64,000 nt of DNA, taken from contig NZ_CABPSN010000008.1 in the NCBI RefSeq assembly GCF_902459565.1, positions 181,535-245,534 of the forward strand. Direction: 5' to 3'. The notes under the pieces were generated by a model that saw only the letters and a program-made list of their open reading frames with translations, made no database searches and was not told the origin of the DNA. Positions 48,810-58,136 of this stretch are shown piece by piece. This DNA comes from Pandoraea aquatica. Its GTDB lineage: Bacteria; Pseudomonadota; Gammaproteobacteria; Burkholderiales; Burkholderiaceae. The position numbers and the translations under genes were made by a program. Each line of letters opens with the position of its first letter. Positions within the stretch are counted from its first letter, which is position 1.

Positions 48810-50993
48810 GTGTCATCGACACCTGTTTCGGTCACCGGGTCCGGCGCGCCTACCGCATCTAAGGCGTCGCGGCTGGGCTGGCTGACCGCCATCGTCTCGC
48901 GCACGGACTTCACGTCGCCGTGCGCCACCTACGTCTTTCGGTCCATCGTCGCCGCATGGTTGGCGCTGTGTGTCGCGTATCTCCTCGAGCTGGAGATGCC
49001 GTTCTCGGCCGCAACGACCGTGTTGCTTGTCATCAATCCCGTGCAGGGAGCCGTGATCGGCAAGGGCGCGTGGCGTGTGCTCGGCACGCTCGCGGGCATG
49101 GTCGCGTCGTTCTTGCTGATGTCCGCTTTCGGACAGATGCCCTGGCTCTTTCTTCTTGGCTTCTCCGTCTGGCTGGGGCTGTGCGTTGCCGGTATGACGA
49201 TGCTGCGGCACTTCCGGGCGTCGGGCGTGGTGGTCGCAGGGTACACCGTCGGACTAGCGACGTTCGGTGCACTACAACACCCGCATCTCACGTTCGATCA
49301 CGTTATCGGCCGTGCCTCGACCGTGATGGTCGGTGTGGTGTGTCTGTCGCTGGTGTCAGCGCTGTTCAGTGCGCGCGGCGTACGGGGGAAGTTGGCGGAG
49401 ACGCTTACGCGATTGACGGCACGGGCTGCGGAGGTATTGGCCGCAGCCAACGTGGCCGACGATGCGCCATCACACGCGGCTGCCGCCGACGCCAAACGTC
49501 AGTTGATGACCGAGATCTACGGTGTGGACGATCTGCTGGCCGTCGGCAAGGCGGAGTCGGTGGACCTCGCGCATCGCGCCCATGCCGTACGGCACGCGAT
49601 GGCGTCGCTCTTCGCGGCATTGGCCGGTGGTTCGCGGGAACCGCTCGGCTCGACGTTGCGGCCGATGCTCGCCGCTGCATGGCGTGAAGCGGCGCGCTCG
49701 GTCGGCACCGGTTCGCAGCCGCTGGAACGTGCTGCGCGAGTGATGCGTGACGCCAGGCAGCGACTTATCGATGCGCGCACAGGGACTCACGCCATGCCCG
49801 ACGCTAGCGCCGACGCGGTGTCGTCAGCGACGCTCATCGCCATCGATCAGGCGATTGATCAGATCGACGATTACCTCGCCGCATTGGACGGACTGGCATC
49901 GTTGAATCGTCCGCGACCGGCGGGTGCGAAGACCGTCGTCAGCTTTCACCGCGATCCGCGCGCTGCGTGGCAGAACGGTCTGCGGTCTGCGCTGACGTTG
50001 TTCACCGCAGGGGCCATTTGGATCGTCACCGGCTGGCCGCATGGCGACATGATGCTGCTGATCGTCGCCCCGTACTGTGCGTTGCTCGCCGCAGCACCGA
50101 ACCCGGCTGCCGGTGCGTGGCAATTCGTCAAGGGGTCGGTGATTGCGGTGCCTGTCGCGTTCGTGTGCGCGTTCCTCGTGTTGCCGCACATCAACGGATT
50201 GCCGTTGCTGCTTGTGGTGCTGGCGCTGTTCTGGCTGCCCGGGATTTACGCGACGACGTTACCGCAGCATGGCCTGGCGGCGCTCGCGTACCTCGTCGGA
50301 TTCAACACGCTCACGGCGGCCGACAATCCGATGCACTACAACCTCCCGCTGTTCCTCAACTGGTCGGTCGCATGGATCGTGGGGACGCTCGTGGCGTGGA
50401 TGGGGTTCCGCTTGCTGCTGCCTCGGGTCTTGCCGCGAGACATCGAGCGGCTGCGAATGCGGATTCGCGACGAAGCCTTGCGTACGTTTCGTCCTTCTAC
50501 GTCGATTGGGTCTATCACCAAGCTGCTGACGGCGTCTCGCGTATGGAAATGGCGTCAGCAACACCGAATCGCATCGCTCGGCGCACTCCGCAAGTCGCAG
50601 CCGGACGCCATGCATCGTGACATCGCCGACGCACTGGCCGGTCTCCATTTGGGGCGCGAGGTATGGCGGGTGCGAGGGTGGATGGTCGGCGAGGGTCGAC
50701 ATACCCAGTTTGCGGAGGTGAGGCGAGTCGTTGCCGTCGCACTGGACCGGATGCAACGCCGCTTGCGGACGCGTCACCCTGAGCCGGCGCTCGCGGCGCG
50801 CCATGCACGACATGCGGTCCGACGGCTGGTGCGAATTCAGGCGACGTTACCTCCATCGCCCGTCGCACCGGTCGAGGCTCGCCATCTCAGGCGTGTCGTG
50901 GCGGCGCTCATCGACATCGCTGCGACGCTCGACGCGCATGCCGCCTACTTCGGTCAACCTCAACCTTTAGCTCCCGAATCCCATGCTCAGTGA
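48810..50993 (+). CDS. FUSC-family (AaeB-like) inner-membrane efflux protein
   Basis: The 727-residue protein starts at GTG 48810 with AAGGG upstream. It has two blocks of membrane segments, about residues 40-190 (AWLALCVAYLLELEMPFSAA) and 390-550 (LRSALTLFTAGAIWIVTGWP), each followed by a soluble helical region. This is the fusaric-acid-resistance/AaeB duplicated layout. Such proteins export aromatic acids or fusaric acid together with an HlyD-type adaptor. The DUF1656 gene overlaps its end, and adaptor and outer-membrane genes follow, giving a full tripartite pump. Confidence 0.9.
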   Translation: MSSTPVSVTGSGAPTASKASRLGWLTAIVSRTDFTSPCATYVFRSIVAAWLALCVAYLLELEMPFSAATTVLLVINPVQGAVIGKGAWRVLGTLAGMVASFLLMSAFGQMPWLFLLGFSVWLGLCVAGMTMLRHFRASGVVVAGYTVGLATFGALQHPHLTFDHVIGRASTVMVGVVCLSLVSALFSARGVRGKLAETLTRLTARAAEVLAAANVADDAPSHAAAADAKRQLMTEIYGVDDLLAVGKAESVDLAHRAHAVRHAMASLFAALAGGSREPLGSTLRPMLAAAWREAARSVGTGSQPLERAARVMRDARQRLIDARTGTHAMPDASADAVSSATLIAIDQAIDQIDDYLAALDGLASLNRPRPAGAKTVVSFHRDPRAAWQNGLRSALTLFTAGAIWIVTGWPHGDMMLLIVAPYCALLAAAPNPAAGAWQFVKGSVIAVPVAFVCAFLVLPHINGLPLLLVVLALFWLPGIYATTLPQHGLAALAYLVGFNTLTAADNPMHYNLPLFLNWSVAWIVGTLVAWMGFRLLLPRVLPRDIERLRMRIRDEALRTFRPSTSIGSITKLLTASRVWKWRQQHRIASLGALRKSQPDAMHRDIADALAGLHLGREVWRVRGWMVGEGRHTQFAEVRRVVAVALDRMQRRLRTRHPEPALAARHARHAVRRLVRIQATLPPSPVAPVEARHLRRVVAALIDIAATLDAHAAYFGQPQPLAPESHAQ

Positions 50994-51177
50994 AGTTGCT
51001 GTGGCGGGCATCTATCTGCCGCCGTTCTTCGTCTATGCCTGCATTGCCTTGCCGGTGTTCTTAGGTCTTCGTTTCGTGATGACGCGTGCGGGTGTGATGC
51101 GCCGCGTCTGGCATCCGGCGCTCTTCGAGTTCGCCGTTTCTCTCTGTCTGGTTTCTCTGCTGGTGATTTATGTCTGA
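50983..51177 (+). CDS. DUF1656 small membrane protein (AaeX-like)
   Basis: A 64-residue protein with two membrane segments (LPPFFVYACIALPVFLGLRF and PALFEFAVSLCLVSLLVIYV), typical of DUF1656/AaeX proteins that accompany FUSC pumps. The ATG overlaps the end of the FUSC gene and the TGA overlaps the start of the adaptor gene, so the three are translationally coupled. Its role in the pump is unknown. Confidence 0.88.
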   Translation: MLSEVAVAGIYLPPFFVYACIALPVFLGLRFVMTRAGVMRRVWHPALFEFAVSLCLVSLLVIYV

Positions 51178-52099
51178 TCGAATGATGTGGTTGCGTCCCG
51201 CTGCGAGGGCGACGGGGACGTTGGTAGCGGTAGCTCTCGCCGTGGCGCTGGTCGTGGCGCTCTGGCGCGCGTACGTCGTCGCACCCTGGACGCGCGACGG
51301 TCGCGTCAGTGCGGAGGTTGTCCATATCGCGCCCGAGGTATCGGGGACGGTGCTCGACGTAGCCGTGGCCGACAACCAGCTCGTCAAGCGCGGCGAGTTG
51401 CTTTATCGCATCGACCCCGAGCGTTTCCGGTTTGCCGTGGCGCAGGCCGAAGCGCAACTGAGCGCAGCGACGGCCGTCATGCAGCAAAAGATGCAGGACG
51501 CGAAGCGTCGGCGCGGCATGGACGATCTCGTGCCCGGCGAAGACATTCAGCGCGCGAATCACGCGGTCGCCATTGCGCAAGCCGAGCAACGTCGCGCGCA
51601 GGTCGCACTCGACGTAGCCCGCCTCGATCTGACGCGCACCGAATTGCGGGCCCCCGCAGATGGGTATGTCACCCATTTGCGGCTGCGTCCCGGCGACTAC
51701 GCGGTGGCAGGACGGGGAAACGTCGCACTGATCGATGCGCACAGCTTCTGGGTGACGGGCTACTTCGAGGAAACGAAGCTGCATGGCATCCGCACCGGTG
51801 CGCCCGCGCGTATTCGCTTGATGGGATTCGACGAGATGCTCGAAGGCCATGTCGCGGGCATCGGGCGTGGCATCACGGACGCCAACGAGCATGCCGACGC
51901 ACAGGGGTTGCCAAGCGTTGAAGCGAGTTTCAGTTGGGTGCGTCTCGCGCAACGCATTCCGGTGCGCATCGCCATCGACCGTGTGCCTGCCGGGGTGGTG
52001 CTGGCTGCGGGCATGACGTGTAGCGTAGACGTCGGCCGACCTGAGGCCACAGGCACGCCGAAGGGACATCTCGCCAGCTTGTTGATGCGATGGATGTGA
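51170..52099 (+). CDS. HlyD-family membrane-fusion protein (AaeA-like)
   Basis: The 309-residue periplasmic adaptor has an N-terminal membrane anchor (VAVALAVALVVALWRAYVVA), a barrel-sandwich/lipoyl domain (APWTRDGRVSAEVVHIAPEV and VADNQLVKRGELLYRIDP), a helical hairpin and the second lipoyl half (LRAPADGYVTHLRLRPGDYA). It should link the FUSC permease to the NodT-type channel. It overlaps the DUF1656 gene by eight bases and ends five bases before the outer-membrane gene. Confidence 0.93.
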   Translation: MSDRMMWLRPAARATGTLVAVALAVALVVALWRAYVVAPWTRDGRVSAEVVHIAPEVSGTVLDVAVADNQLVKRGELLYRIDPERFRFAVAQAEAQLSAATAVMQQKMQDAKRRRGMDDLVPGEDIQRANHAVAIAQAEQRRAQVALDVARLDLTRTELRAPADGYVTHLRLRPGDYAVAGRGNVALIDAHSFWVTGYFEETKLHGIRTGAPARIRLMGFDEMLEGHVAGIGRGITDANEHADAQGLPSVEASFSWVRLAQRIPVRIAIDRVPAGVVLAAGMTCSVDVGRPEATGTPKGHLASLLMRWM

Positions 52100-52103
52100 C
52101 GTT

Positions 52104-53639
52104 ATGAAACTCGCATTGAAATTCATGGGTGTGCTTGCCGCTTTACCGGCGTCGAACGTCTCTCTTAAGGTGTCGGGCCGTGCGATTCGTCGAGCGGTTT
52201 CGGTCGGCGGGATGAGTCTGCTGCTGACCGCCACAGCCTGCACGACGCTCGGCCCCGACTACCGCGCGCCTGAGGCGGATGTGCCTGCCGAGTGGCATGA
52301 GGTGCGCGATACGTTTGATACGTCAGCTACGTCCGATGCCTCGCGACTGCGCGAATGGTGGCGGTCGTTCGGCGATCCGGTGCTTGACCAGCTCATCGAC
52401 GCGGCCCTACAAAACAACCGCGATCTCGGCATTGCCAAGGCGCATCTCGTGCAGGCCCGCGCGCAGCGGATGCAGATCGCCGCTGGGCTGGGTCCGACGA
52501 TCTCGGCCGGCGGGACGGCGCAGGCGTTGCGCTCCAGCAAGCGCCTGGACTGGCCGCCGGGCATCGGGCAGTCGCGCACGTGGCAACTGGGGTTCGACGC
52601 GAGTTGGGAACTCGACGTTTTCGGCGGTACGCGACGGGCGGTGGAATCGGCCGACGCGCACGTCGAAGCGGTGGCGTTCGATCAGGAAGCCGTGCGTGTG
52701 AGCCTGCTGGCTGAGCTGGCAGCCGACTACGCCATGTTGCGGACTACGCAAGCAAGGTTGTCCATCGCGCAGGAGAACATCCGTACGCTGTTCGAGGGTG
52801 AACGTCTGGCGCAACGCGCCTTCGCGCAAGGTCTGGGGACGTCCGCCGAAGTGGCGCAGGCCCGAGCGGAGCGTGAACTCGCGCAGGCGGAGCCACCTCG
52901 GTTGCAGGCCGATGTCGAAAGGTTGAGCCACGCGATCGGCGTACTGGCAGGCGGATTCCCTGCGCAATGGCGCGATACGCTGGCCGCGCCCTCCGCCGCA
53001 TTGCCGGTGATGCCCGCGCTACCGCTGTCGTTGCCGTCCGACGTGATTCGTCAGCGCCCCGACGTTCGCGCGGCCGAGCGTCGGCTTGCCGCCGCGACGG
53101 CGCAAATCGGTGTGGCTGAGGCTGAGCGCTTCCCGCACTTCAGCATTCCGCTGAGTCTCGGCACGACGGCGAGCCTGATCCACGATCTGTTCACCAGCGC
53201 GAGTGTCGCGTGGTCCGCCGCGCTGATCGGCAGTCAGACGCTCTACGACGGCGGCCGGGCGCGCGCTGGTGTCACCGTGGCGCAGGCCGCCACCGATGCG
53301 GCGCGTCTTGCGTATGAGCGCGATGTCCGGCTGGCGTTGCGCGACGTCGAGGACGCACTCACGGGCCTGCATGGCGAGCGGGCACGGCAAGTCGCGCTGC
53401 ATTCGGCGGTCGACGATAGCCAGCAGGCGCTGGTCCGCACCACGCGTCTTTACCAACGTGGCTTGAGTGCCTATCTGCCCGTGCTGGTGGCGCAACGCGC
53501 CGCCAATCGCGCACGCGACGCCCTTGCCATCAGTCAGGGCGGTGAGGTCCTCAACGCCATTGCACTTTACAAGGCACTGGGGGCGGGGTGGGGGCCGGAG
53601 ACAGTACCGGCTCAACCCGTTCCCCGTGCTTCCCTTTGA
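52104..53639 (+). CDS. NodT-type outer-membrane efflux lipoprotein
   Basis: The 511-residue TolC-like factor has a lipoprotein signal ending in LLLTATAC with Cys46 as the lipidation site. Two OEP repeats follow (LREWWRSFGDPVLDQLIDAA at the start; SLPSDVIRQRPDVRAAERRL at the start of the second half). It forms the outer-membrane tunnel of the pump. The long N-terminal stretch before the lipobox is unusual; an internal ATG at 52212 gives a shorter signal and could be the true start. Confidence 0.92.
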   Translation: MKLALKFMGVLAALPASNVSLKVSGRAIRRAVSVGGMSLLLTATACTTLGPDYRAPEADVPAEWHEVRDTFDTSATSDASRLREWWRSFGDPVLDQLIDAALQNNRDLGIAKAHLVQARAQRMQIAAGLGPTISAGGTAQALRSSKRLDWPPGIGQSRTWQLGFDASWELDVFGGTRRAVESADAHVEAVAFDQEAVRVSLLAELAADYAMLRTTQARLSIAQENIRTLFEGERLAQRAFAQGLGTSAEVAQARAERELAQAEPPRLQADVERLSHAIGVLAGGFPAQWRDTLAAPSAALPVMPALPLSLPSDVIRQRPDVRAAERRLAAATAQIGVAEAERFPHFSIPLSLGTTASLIHDLFTSASVAWSAALIGSQTLYDGGRARAGVTVAQAATDAARLAYERDVRLALRDVEDALTGLHGERARQVALHSAVDDSQQALVRTTRLYQRGLSAYLPVLVAQRAANRARDALAISQGGEVLNAIALYKALGAGWGPETVPAQPVPRASL

Positions 53640-53663
53640 TTTCATCGCTCAGGAGCGAACTCC

Positions 53664-54068
53664 ATGTCACTCGATCCCCATCTGTTTTCGATCCACGACA
53701 TCCGTGAACTGCCGTACGTCATCTTCAACCAGGAGGCCGCCGAGCCGGGCTATGCGCGTGACTGGGAGGCAGAGATGACGGCATTGCTGAAGCACGGCAA
53801 GCCGTTCGTGGTCGTCTATGACCAGCTCACGCGCGACGAAACGCACGAAGACCGCAAGCAGCGCGCCATTTGGCTCAAGCAACACAAGGCGGCGCTGGCT
53901 GAGGTTTGCAAAGCGCTGGTGAGCATTGAGCCGAATGAAGCGCGACGTGCGGCTGTCCGCGCAATGGGGGAGACGGCGGTGAAGGCCTTCGGCATCCCGC
54001 ACGAAGCGGTCGCCACGCGCGACGAGGCGATGGCCCTCGCCCAGCGTCTGACGGCTTCCGCAGGCTGA
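53664..54068 (+). CDS. Conserved small protein of unknown function
   Basis: The 134-residue protein starts 24 bases after the efflux operon with a GGAGCG site before its ATG. It is soluble, with a possible alpha/beta N-terminal domain (FVVVYDQLTRDETHEDRKQR) and a helical C-terminus rich in Ala and Glu. I do not recognise a family; the overall layout resembles SpoIIAA/STAS-like or tautomerase-size folds only loosely. Its place suggests co-transcription with the pump. Confidence 0.7.
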   Translation: MSLDPHLFSIHDIRELPYVIFNQEAAEPGYARDWEAEMTALLKHGKPFVVVYDQLTRDETHEDRKQRAIWLKQHKAALAEVCKALVSIEPNEARRAAVRAMGETAVKAFGIPHEAVATRDEAMALAQRLTASAG

Positions 54069-54095
54069 GGAGGGCGCTTGCTGCGGGGTTGCAAA

Positions 54096-55337
54096 CTAAC
54101 GCGACGTGCGCGGCGCAAACCCGTGGCGTCGAGCGGCGAACGCGACGACCCACGCAGCGAGTGCAAGCGTCACGAGGACATGCGGCAGTGCGGCGGCCCC
54201 CCACGCTGACAGCACGGCACCGCCCAGCACGCCGCTGGCGGCGAACGAGAGATTGAAGACGGTCACGAGCATCGACTGCGCCACGTTCTCGTGCTCGCCT
54301 GCCGCGTTGCCCAGTGCCGTCTGCAAGATCGTCGGTGCGCCGCTGAAGCTCAGTCCCCAGAGCACAGCGCCCCCCATCAGCACGGGCCACGACGTCGGCC
54401 AGTATCCGAAGGCGACGATCACGGCGACGAACGTTGCCAGTGCCGTCAACACGAGTCGGCGCAGCCATCGGTCCACCCACAGGCCAACGCCCCAGAGCCC
54501 CACGAGCGTGAAGATGCCGAACGTCGAGAGCATCGTCGCAAGCCGTTCGCTCATGCCGGACGACGCAAGAAACGGCGCAATGTACGTGTAGAGCGTGTAG
54601 TGCGCGACGACCCACAGCATGACCACCGCAAGCACCGGACGCACGCCCGGCAAACGCAATACGTCCATCACGGAGGCGCGGGCTGCGGGGGCGCTGATCT
54701 CGTTCCCATCGGTCACATCCGGCACGATCAGCAGCATCCATCCGACGAGGATCAGCGCGCAAGCCGACAAGCCGCCGAAGACCCAGCGCCAGCCGATCAG
54801 GTGGCCGAGGGTCGTGGCGGCGGGCACACCGACCGCAAGTGCCAGCGGCACGCCGAGCATGGCGAATGCTAGTGCGCGACCTTGTCGTGACGGGCTCACG
54901 AGCCGTCGCGCATACGTGGCGATTTCACTCCACGCGAGCCCCGTCGCGAGTCCGACGACGAAGCGTGCGGCGAGCGTGAGCACAAAGTCCGACGAGAATG
55001 CCGTGACGGCGTTGCACACGGCGAAGCCGAGCAGGGCGATAACGAGGACGGTGCGACGTGACCAGCGGTGCATCAGCACGGTGAGCGGCACGGCACCGAG
55101 GCCTGCGCCCAACGCGCACAGCGTCACCATCTGCCCGGCCCACGATTCCGAAATGCGAAAGCTGTCCGCCAGTTGCGGCAGTAATCCGGCGGGGACGGTT
55201 TCGTTCGCAGCGGCGATAAAGGTTGCGAGCATCAGCGCCGTGAGCGATGCCCATGCGGCGGTGTCACTATGTTCGCTCTGTGGTTTGTCGGACGTTTGAG
55301 GGGAGGAAGGTGGGACGGCTGGCGAGGAAGCGGACAT
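54096..55337 (-). CDS. Major facilitator superfamily transporter (DHA1-like exporter)
   Basis: The 413-residue protein has about 12 membrane segments after a 40-residue soluble N-terminus. MFS features include AANETVPAGLLPQLADSFRI with TM1, the GxxxxRWSRRT loop (VLMHRWSRRTVLVIALLGF) and LVSPSRQGRALAFAMLGVPL. It resembles AraJ/sugar-efflux and drug exporters of the DHA1 group. The start at 55337 is preferred over ATG 55421. It is divergent from a LysR regulator. Confidence 0.9.
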   Translation of the reverse strand: MSASSPAVPPSSPQTSDKPQSEHSDTAAWASLTALMLATFIAAANETVPAGLLPQLADSFRISESWAGQMVTLCALGAGLGAVPLTVLMHRWSRRTVLVIALLGFAVCNAVTAFSSDFVLTLAARFVVGLATGLAWSEIATYARRLVSPSRQGRALAFAMLGVPLALAVGVPAATTLGHLIGWRWVFGGLSACALILVGWMLLIVPDVTDGNEISAPAARASVMDVLRLPGVRPVLAVVMLWVVAHYTLYTYIAPFLASSGMSERLATMLSTFGIFTLVGLWGVGLWVDRWLRRLVLTALATFVAVIVAFGYWPTSWPVLMGGAVLWGLSFSGAPTILQTALGNAAGEHENVAQSMLVTVFNLSFAASGVLGGAVLSAWGAAALPHVLVTLALAAWVVAFAARRHGFAPRTSR

Positions 55338-55420
55338 GGTCGGGTGTGGCGCACGAGTGTCCCGGCGGGACGATGTGACGTAGTCTGCCGATGCTCGTTG
55401 TATTTGATAATCTGTCGCCA

Positions 55421-55439
55421 ATTTGAATGACTTTCAAAA
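55421..55439. promoter_or_regulatory. LysR-type dyad between MFS and LysR genes
   Basis: ATTTGA (55421-55426) and TCAAA (55434-55438) form an inverted repeat with a seven-base spacer and the T-N11-A core (T55424, A55436). It lies about 12 bp before the LysR start. Confidence 0.45.
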
Positions 55440-55450
55440 ATAGATAGAAA

Positions 55451-56449
55451 ATGGCGACCGACAAACTGGGCGACATGCGCCTCTTCACCACGGCAGCAAC
55501 GCTCGGCAGCCTCTCGGCGGCTGGACGCAAGCTGGGGCTGTCGCCGGCGGCGGCGAGTGCGCGGCTGGCGAAGCTGGAGGCGTCGTTGCAGACCCGTCTT
55601 TTCGACCGTACGACACGTCAGCTACGGCTCACCGAAGAGGGGCGCGTCTACTTGTCGCACTGCCTTGTGGCGTTGCAGGCCATCGACGACGGCGAGGCCG
55701 CGCTTCAGGCGGGATGCGAGGCGATTCGGGGGAAGATCCGGCTGTCGGCATCGACCGATTTCGGCACCCACAAGCTCTCGCCGTGGCTAGATGCGTTCGT
55801 CGAGCGTTACCCGGACATTCGGCTATCGCTGACGTTGACCGACTCGATCTCCAATCTTGTGCAGGACGACGTGGATATCGCCATTCGCTTCAGCGAGCCG
55901 GAGGACGGCACGCTGGTGGCGCGTCGTCTCGCGCCGATGTGCCGTGTGTTGTGTGCGTCGCCCGACTATCTGGCGCGCTACGGCGAACCGGAAACGCCGG
56001 ACGCGCTAGGGGCGCATCAGTTCATCGTGCTCGTCACGTCCTCGGGGCCGCTCAACGAGTTCCATTTCAAAAAGGACGAGGCGACGTGGCAGTTCTCGGT
56101 GCCGATGGCGCAGGCGTGGGAGACGAACGACGGCACGATTGCCCGCCGCTGGGCGCTCGACGGTCGCGGCATCGTTCGCAAGACACTGTGGGACGCCGCC
56201 GACGATGTCCGTGCCGGGCGGCTGAAGATCCTGCTGCCGACATTCGTTGCGCAGGAGGCGGGGGTTTATGCCGTGCGGCATCGCACGCGCTACATGGTGC
56301 CGCGCGTGCGTGCCTTGCTCGACTTCCTGATCGAGCGTTTCGCGCACGAGGCGGCGACGCTGCCCGATGTTTGTCTGGTGCGGCATGGGGGGGAGGCGGG
56401 CATCAAAGCGGGCATCAAAGCGAGCATCGTGCCGTCCGGGGCGCGGTAG
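55451..56449 (+). CDS. LysR-family transcriptional regulator
   Basis: The 332-residue protein has the winged helix DMRLFTTAATLGSLSAAGRK then LSPAAASARLAKLEASLQTR, and the CrgA-like effector domain (LSASTDFGTHKLSPWLDAFV). The C-terminus carries a repetitive extension, AGIKAGIKASIVP. It is divergent from the MFS exporter and probably controls it. Confidence 0.92.
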   Translation: MATDKLGDMRLFTTAATLGSLSAAGRKLGLSPAAASARLAKLEASLQTRLFDRTTRQLRLTEEGRVYLSHCLVALQAIDDGEAALQAGCEAIRGKIRLSASTDFGTHKLSPWLDAFVERYPDIRLSLTLTDSISNLVQDDVDIAIRFSEPEDGTLVARRLAPMCRVLCASPDYLARYGEPETPDALGAHQFIVLVTSSGPLNEFHFKKDEATWQFSVPMAQAWETNDGTIARRWALDGRGIVRKTLWDAADDVRAGRLKILLPTFVAQEAGVYAVRHRTRYMVPRVRALLDFLIERFAHEAATLPDVCLVRHGGEAGIKAGIKASIVPSGAR

Positions 56450-56525
56450 GTTTTCGCGAAGTGGGATCGGGGTGTTTCGGGGTGTCAGGGCGACGTGTGA
56501 CATGACACTTACAGAGGACAACTTC

Positions 56526-57155
56526 ATGTCATCATATGGCATGGCACAGATCCCGCTCTTCCCGCTCGGCAACGCCTTGTTCCCTTCCGGGGTGTTGCAT
56601 TTGCGCATCTTCGAGGTGCGCTATCTCGACATGATCAAGCGATGTCTGGCGGACGGCACCGAGTTCGGCGTCGTGGTGCTGCGACAGGGCAGTGAAGTCC
56701 GCATGCCGGACAGCGTCGAGGAGCCCGCGATGATCGGCACCATGGCGCGTATCGACGATTGGCGTGCGCCCATGCCGGCGTTGCTCGAACTGGTTTGCCG
56801 GGGCACGACCAAGTTCCGGTTGTCGTCTGTCGAGCTGGGCAAGTATGGGTTGTGGATGGGCGAGGCGGAGATGTTGCCTGCCGACGACAGCGTCGCCATT
56901 CCCGACACGTTGCAAGTCAGCGCGGACACCCTGGGCAAGCTGATCGCAGGGTTGCAGCGCGATCCGGCCCGTGCGGCCAAGCTGCCGCTGGCACCGCCTT
57001 ACCGTCTGGATGAATGCGGCTGGGTCGCCGACCGCTGGGCCGAGCTGCTGCCGTTGCCCGCGCATGAGAAGGAGACGCTGCTGGGCATTGCCGATCCGGT
57101 GGCGCGTCTGGCCCGGATTCAGGCATTTCTGACGGACCACGGCGTGCTTTCCTGA
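56526..57155 (+). CDS. Lon N-terminal-domain protein (LON substrate-binding domain)
   Basis: The 209-residue protein is a stand-alone LON-SB (PUA-like) domain without the ATPase or protease parts: IPLFPLGNALFPSGVLHLRI, FEVRYLDMIKRCLADGTEFG, ELVCRGTTKFRLSSVEL. Such proteins are common in proteobacteria; function is unknown but a chaperone or substrate-recognition role is supposed. AGAGGA lies before the ATG. An in-frame ATG at 56502 is possible. Confidence 0.9.
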   Translation: MSSYGMAQIPLFPLGNALFPSGVLHLRIFEVRYLDMIKRCLADGTEFGVVVLRQGSEVRMPDSVEEPAMIGTMARIDDWRAPMPALLELVCRGTTKFRLSSVELGKYGLWMGEAEMLPADDSVAIPDTLQVSADTLGKLIAGLQRDPARAAKLPLAPPYRLDECGWVADRWAELLPLPAHEKETLLGIADPVARLARIQAFLTDHGVLS

Positions 57156-57258
57156 GCGCGACGGGCGATTTCGTCAATCGCGGCCGGACAGGCGATAATG
57201 TCGCCTGCCAAGATTTTCCGTGCCGCCGCCGCCGGCGACGGCATCGTCACACACACCC

Positions 57259-58134
57259 ATGACAGTCCAGATTAACCAAGAACTCAAGGCGTACATCGAT
57301 CCGCTCACGCCTGACGAATACGCTGCCCTCGAACAGAGTCTGCTTGCCGAAGGTTGCCGCGACGCGCTTGTCCTGTGGGGCGACGTGCTGGTCGACGGCC
57401 ACAATCGCTACGAGATCTGCCGCAAGCACGACATCGAATTCCGAACCGTCCAGAATGCGACTTTCCAGTCGATGGACGACGTGCATCTTTGGATGATCGA
57501 CAACCATCTGGGGCGTCGCAGCGTTTCCGATTACCAGCGCGGCGTGCTGGCCCTGCGCAAGAAGACGATTCTTGAGGGGCGAGACACCCCCGATGCCCCG
57601 GCGGCAGCGTCTGAGCCGGCAGCACCTGCGGCGGGCGACGCGACGGCACCGGAAGCGGACGCATCGAAGTCGTCGATCCCGGCGCACACCATGGCGCTCA
57701 CGCGTGCGGCACTGGCGCGCGCGGCACGTCTGTCGAGCAATACGCTGGGGCAGATCGAGCAGATCCACAATGCGGCGGCGCCGGAGTTGGTAGACGCGGT
57801 CAAACGCGGTGAAGTGTCGATCAACGCGGCGGCGGCCGTGTCGACGTTGCCGCAGGCGGCGCAGGTCGCAGCCGTGGTGGCGGGCAAGCAGGAGTTGCGC
57901 GAGTTGGCGCGCTCGGTGCGTGAGGCGCGTCCGGTCAAGCCACGCAAGAAGAAAGAGGAAGAGATCGTCGAAGACGACGACGGCACACCGCCGTGGGACA
58001 CGAGCGTCGATCCGTCCGACGAGTTGACGCGGTTGTCGAAGGAGCTCAAGGCGATGACGGCCGAGCGCGATACGCTCAAGAAGAAGGTGGCTCATCTCAC
58101 CATCGCGTTGGCCGAAGCGCGCGCAGGCAAGTAA
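57259..58134 (+). CDS. ParB-like nuclease-domain protein, orphan
   Basis: The 291-residue protein begins with a ParB/Srx-like N-terminal domain (YIDPLTPDEYAALEQSLLAE, VLVDGHNRYEICRKHDIEFR, MDDVHLWMIDNHLGRRSVSD). A linker rich in Ala and Pro follows. The KorB/HTH-like region is LSSNTLGQIEQIHNAAAPEL then VKRGEVSINAAAAVSTLP, followed by an acidic stretch and a C-terminal coiled coil. No ParA gene is adjacent, so a role in chromosome or plasmid partition is doubtful; a regulator or DNA-binding role is as likely. The gene is followed two bases later by a GntR regulator. Confidence 0.8.
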   Translation: MTVQINQELKAYIDPLTPDEYAALEQSLLAEGCRDALVLWGDVLVDGHNRYEICRKHDIEFRTVQNATFQSMDDVHLWMIDNHLGRRSVSDYQRGVLALRKKTILEGRDTPDAPAAASEPAAPAAGDATAPEADASKSSIPAHTMALTRAALARAARLSSNTLGQIEQIHNAAAPELVDAVKRGEVSINAAAAVSTLPQAAQVAAVVAGKQELRELARSVREARPVKPRKKKEEEIVEDDDGTPPWDTSVDPSDELTRLSKELKAMTAERDTLKKKVAHLTIALAEARAGK

Positions 58135-58136
58135 CC

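Noticed and set aside
57259..58134. Plasmid or integrated element partition locus
   Set aside because: No parA, integrase, replication gene or centromere-like repeats are near, and base composition matches the surroundings.
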